Positions 61,099 through 64,000 of a stretch of DNA of 64,000 nucleotides are shown piece by piece. This DNA comes from DASUVM01 sp036378955 (GTDB taxonomy: Bacteria > Patescibacteriota > Saccharimonadia > Saccharimonadales > Saccharimonadaceae). Below the pieces are notes generated by a model. It was not told where the DNA came from. It saw only the letters and a program-made list of their open reading frames with translations, and did not search any database. The stretch is taken from the NCBI GenBank assembly GCA_036378955.1, contig DASUVM010000008.1, positions 98,897 to 162,896 on the forward strand, in the 5' to 3' direction. A program made the position numbers and the translations under genes. Every line of letters starts with the position of its first letter. The stretch's first letter is position 1.

Positions 61099-61749
61099 AT
61101 GAAAATAGTGAAAAGGTTAGCTATTATAGCAGTGAGCGCCAGCACGTTGGGGCTTGGTTTTAGCGGAGTAGCCTCGGCCCATGTCACCGTGAAACCAAGT
61201 GATGTTAAAACCGGCACATACCAAACATTCTCGGTTAATGTGCCAACCGAAAAAGATACACCAACAGTGAGCGTGAAGCTCGACATTCCCGAAGCACTTA
61301 CCAATGTTACGCCGAGCGTTAAACCAGGTTGGAATATCAAAATAGATAAACATGTTGAAGACAAAAAAACCATGGTGAGTGCGATTACCTGGAGTGGCGG
61401 TGAGGTTGGTGTGGGTTATCGCGACGAATTTACGTTTAGTGCAAAGACACCCGATGGGCCGGTAGACTTGCAATGGAAGGCCTATCAGACATATCAAAAT
61501 GGCGTAGTGGTATCATGGGATCAATCAAAAGAAGCTGATGAAGCTGATGAGGCAGATGCGACAACGGGGCCGTTTTCGGTGACGAAAGTCGCAACCGAGA
61601 GTGACCAAGAAAAAGCTTTAAAAGCAGCAGACACTAGAGCCGCAGAAGCACAGCAAGCGGCAACCATTGCACTTTATACAAGCATTGGTGGCATTGTTTT
61701 GGCCGTCATAGCTGTAATTGTAGGGGTGCGTAAGCCATCGAAAGAGTAG
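61099..61749 (+). CDS. YcnI-like (DUF1775) copper-associated protein
   Basis: 216 aa. The signal peptide ends ...SGVASA with His next (AHVTVKPSDV), the N-terminal His being the copper ligand in YcnI proteins. DUF1775 runs to about residue 150 (VPTEKDTPTVSVKLDIPEAL, GYRDEFTFSAKTPDGPVDLQWKAYQTY). A linker, and a C-terminal anchor (about 190-210), follow. AAAAGGGGAG precedes the ATG. Lies 20 nt after the FRD-like gene, the likely partner in metal or redox work. Confidence 0.85.
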   Translation: MKIVKRLAIIAVSASTLGLGFSGVASAHVTVKPSDVKTGTYQTFSVNVPTEKDTPTVSVKLDIPEALTNVTPSVKPGWNIKIDKHVEDKKTMVSAITWSGGEVGVGYRDEFTFSAKTPDGPVDLQWKAYQTYQNGVVVSWDQSKEADEADEADATTGPFSVTKVATESDQEKALKAADTRAAEAQQAATIALYTSIGGIVLAVIAVIVGVRKPSKE

Positions 61750-61759
61750 CGAGGCGCAG

Positions 61760-63616
61760 CTAGCTTTTTGGGGTGATCTCCTGAAAAACTTCGATCACCC
61801 CAATAGCGGTGTTGTCTAGCATGATAGGAGAGAGGGAGGCTGCGGCGGGGAATTTCTCGCCGTTTTTTCTTACAAAGTAATTGTCTGGTGGCATGGTAAT
61901 TGTTTGTTTTGTGGTGAGTACTTGCCTGAACGGCCTTTGCTGTACAGGAATAGCAGTGTCTTGCCCATCTTTAATAGGTAAGACTTCTTCAATCGGGGCA
62001 CCAATGGCTTCACTGGCAGTCCACCCCAAGAGCCGCTGGGCTTCTGGGTTAATAAGAATGACTCTTCCGTTTTGATCGGCACCGATCAGAGCGTGGCCGA
62101 TACTCGCCAAAATAGCCTCGTCCATCGCCTTTGCCTGTTGTAATAGCCGTTCACGTTGCTTTCTGTCGGTTATTAGGAACCGTACTGAGATATATCGCTC
62201 GGGCACATTGTTCACTCCCATAATCGGCGCAATCGACGTATCAACCCAATAATAGGTGCCATCTTTAGCTTTATTTTTAATCTCGCCACGCCAGACTTTG
62301 CCGTGTGAGATGGTGTCCCAAAGCTCTTCAAACAGCGACTGGGGCTGCATACCAGATTTAAGCAGCCGATGGTTTTGGCCCATAAGCTCATAAAGCGCAT
62401 ATTTTGAAACATCGACAAACTTTTGGTTGGCATACGTAATACTTCCTTTCGCATCAGTCATTGAAACTAGTGCGGTTTGGTCAAGCGCAGATAGCAGGCC
62501 GCTCAATGTTTCTTCTTTTTCTTTGCGCTCTGTTATCAAAAATCGCACCGATATATAGCGTTCAGGCACGCCATCTGCCCCCATAATCGGCGCAATCGAC
62601 GTATCAACCCAATAATAGGTGCCATCTTTAGCTTTATTTTTAATCTCGCCACGCCAGACTTTGCCGTGTGAGATGGTGTCCCAAAGTTCAATAAATAATT
62701 GAGCTGGCTGGTGACCCGACTTTAAAATGCGATGGTTTTGGCCCAGCAATTCCTTTAACGAATATTTTGAAACCTCGATGAACCGGTTATTAGCGTATAC
62801 AATATGGCCCTTAGCATCTGTCATTGACACCAGTGCGGTTTTATCTAGCGATGAGATAAGTGCGTTGTAGTCACTCCCTGTTAATACCTGTTCAATCACA
62901 AGGCCAGTAAAGCCTTCGGTGTGTATGTGCTCGTCGCTTATTCCTATTTGCCGCAGTTCATCTTGAATTGCAAACACCATGGCTGGCGGCCCGGCGATGT
63001 AGAATGCGTGATCGGCCATATCTTCCATATATGAAGTTAGAAGCTCGGCACCGATCGCTCTGGTTTCGCCCTTCCACTGAATGTAATTAGTCATGGTGAA
63101 GACGATTTTCAAAGCGGGGTTTAATTTAGCCAGCTCTTGCAGTTCAGTGTCGTAGGCGGTTGATACTGCATCTCTGTTCGAGTAGAAAAGAGTTACCTGA
63201 TAAGGTTGCTTTGCTTCGTTTATAAAAGAAAGCATGCTTATGAATGGTGTGATACCGATGCCGCCAGCTATAAATACCAGTGGCTTATCTGGTTTTTCAG
63301 GGAGGACGAAATTGCCAGAAGGGCCTTCAAGAATGACATTCGCGCCCAAGGGAAGGTCAAGAATAGTTTGTTTGAAAAAGCTTTCTGAATTGCGAAACGC
63401 AACTTTTAGCTGCTCATGATTGTTTGGCGACGAGACAATAGAGAAATCATGAAACTGGCTCGTCGTCGGCTGGTCGGTAGTGTTAGGCAGTGTAATCGTG
63501 GCATATTGCCCGGCTTTAAAGCGAAAATCTGTTCCTGAAATATCTAACGTAATTTCAGTGATGCTCGGTGCCACTACACTTTTCGATATAAGCGGCACCT
63601 CGTAACGTTTGCTCAT
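61760..63616 (-). CDS. FNR-type reductase fused to three PAS domains
   Basis: 618 aa, cytosolic. Residues 1-235 are a ferredoxin-NADP reductase module: FAD site RFKAGQYATITL, then FIAGGIGITPFISML and YIAGPPAMV for NAD(P)H. Three PAS domains follow (about 250-365, 372-487, 492-616), the first two nearly identical. It has no kinase or GGDEF output. The combination could let a redox or ligand signal control electron flow to a partner such as the FRD-like membrane protein. Convergent with the YcnI gene. Confidence 0.85.
   Translation of the reverse strand: MSKRYEVPLISKSVVAPSITEITLDISGTDFRFKAGQYATITLPNTTDQPTTSQFHDFSIVSSPNNHEQLKVAFRNSESFFKQTILDLPLGANVILEGPSGNFVLPEKPDKPLVFIAGGIGITPFISMLSFINEAKQPYQVTLFYSNRDAVSTAYDTELQELAKLNPALKIVFTMTNYIQWKGETRAIGAELLTSYMEDMADHAFYIAGPPAMVFAIQDELRQIGISDEHIHTEGFTGLVIEQVLTGSDYNALISSLDKTALVSMTDAKGHIVYANNRFIEVSKYSLKELLGQNHRILKSGHQPAQLFIELWDTISHGKVWRGEIKNKAKDGTYYWVDTSIAPIMGADGVPERYISVRFLITERKEKEETLSGLLSALDQTALVSMTDAKGSITYANQKFVDVSKYALYELMGQNHRLLKSGMQPQSLFEELWDTISHGKVWRGEIKNKAKDGTYYWVDTSIAPIMGVNNVPERYISVRFLITDRKQRERLLQQAKAMDEAILASIGHALIGADQNGRVILINPEAQRLLGWTASEAIGAPIEEVLPIKDGQDTAIPVQQRPFRQVLTTKQTITMPPDNYFVRKNGEKFPAAASLSPIMLDNTAIGVIEVFQEITPKS
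62217..62686. repeat. 107-bp identical direct repeat inside PAS1 and PAS2
   Basis: The 107 bases at 62217-62323 and 62580-62686 are identical by eye, 363 nt (121 codons) apart, while adjoining PAS sequence differs. This shows recent duplication or gene conversion. Confidence 0.9.
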
Positions 63617-63941
63617 GTACTACACCCGAAAGCTATAGCACAGTAACGTAGCTTTTCTTTTATTGTGATTCTTTTGCCCATCTATATTAAGTGTAAACCA
63701 GAATTAATAAAATGTACATGTTTACAACAACGTTGTTAATATTATACAAGTACTTAAGTTAGGTAGTATATTCAATCATAGAACGTGCAAGTTTATCGCT
63801 ACTAGATGGGGGTTATTGAGCTAGTGAGGTAAGCCTTATAAATACGGCAGGTGCGAAGAAACCCCAACCCAAAAACCTCCCAAAAAACACGCATCCCCGT
63901 TACGCTAGTAAGTGCTAAAGCTTAACTAGGAGTAACAAGAT
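63617..63941. other. Intergenic region with inverted half-sites
   Basis: No gene. GTGTAAAC (63691-63698) and GTTTACAAC (63720-63728) are inverted and 21 nt apart; ACAACGTTGT (about 63724-63733) is a palindrome beside the second. These precede the FNR-PAS start (63616, minus strand) and may bind a regulator. The GTTTAC core matches the operator at 7291. Confidence 0.45.
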
Positions 63942-64000
63942 ATGCGTGCACTACCATTACATCACATCGTAGATATATTTGTTTGGGTTTGTGAGCTTGT
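63942..64000 (+). CDS. Start of a gene cut by the window edge
   Basis: ATG after AGGAG (spacing about 9) opens a frame MRALPLHHIVDIFVWVCEL that runs off the end. Too short to identify. Confidence 0.5.
   Translation, partial: MRALPLHHIVDIFVWVCEL

Noticed and set aside
62217..62686. 107-bp repeat considered as a mobile element
   Set aside because: It lies fully in frame within two PAS domains and has no inverted ends.

Overview
The window looks like a chromosomal piece of an environmental member of Candidatus Saccharibacteria (TM7, Patescibacteria/CPR) or a close relative. I infer this from gene content and style, not from a marker-gene search. It has compact housekeeping genes in the order rnc, rpsP, KH protein, trmD, a standard genetic code, many small membrane or secreted proteins of unknown function, very short 5' leaders, and several modules (LGFP repeats, SARP regulator, vanHAX) best known from Actinobacteria, the usual hosts of Saccharibacteria.

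Layout. 1-5.4 kb: housekeeping block (NUDIX fragment, RNase III, S16, KhpA-type RNA binder, TrmD), then a nickel superoxide dismutase with its maturation protease (sodN-sodX) and a tRNA-Gln(CTG). 5.6-12.3 kb: a VOC protein, an HTH-phosphoribosyltransferase regulator with a palindromic operator, membrane proteins, a glycosyltransferase-like protein, a TrmB-type regulator and RdgB. 12.3-15.3 kb: accessory genes of unknown role, an AraC regulator, a DUF1579-like protein and a tiny Cys-rich protein. 15.4-20.1 kb: murF divergent from a vanH-vanA-vanX set, which should make D-Ala-D-Lac peptidoglycan precursors and remove D-Ala-D-Ala. 20.2-31.2 kb: membrane proteins, a decayed AraC gene, a GH15-like protein, small unknowns, FN3 and SGNH surface proteins, and an alpha/beta hydrolase lacking its nucleophile.

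31.3-48.1 kb is a cell-surface and polysaccharide region: a secreted sorbosone-dehydrogenase/PKD/LGFP protein; RibA and NUDIX homologues; a processive GT2 synthase with an adjoining GH18 protein carrying two chitin-binding-like modules; galE; a NodB deacetylase; a SARP-type regulator; and a secreted beta-helix protein. GT2, GH18, GalE and the deacetylase together suggest synthesis, trimming and deacetylation of an amino-sugar exopolysaccharide. A decayed IS481-like transposase lies between galE and the deacetylase.

48.3-64 kb: a frameshifted small gene, a VOC protein, MFS transporter, YajQ, hydrolase, cation antiporter, DEAD-box helicase followed by a 174-bp inverted repeat, ImmA/IrrE peptidase, DUF475/TerC-like and PAP2 membrane proteins, and a pectate-lyase-like protein sharing its N-terminal module with the SGNH protein. 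It ends with a redox/copper group: ferric-reductase-like membrane protein, YcnI-like protein and an FNR-PAS-PAS-PAS fusion.

A genome-wide theme is that many genes start within a few bases of the expected transcription start, with a -10 hexamer 6-8 nt upstream and no Shine-Dalgarno. This suggests leaderless mRNAs.
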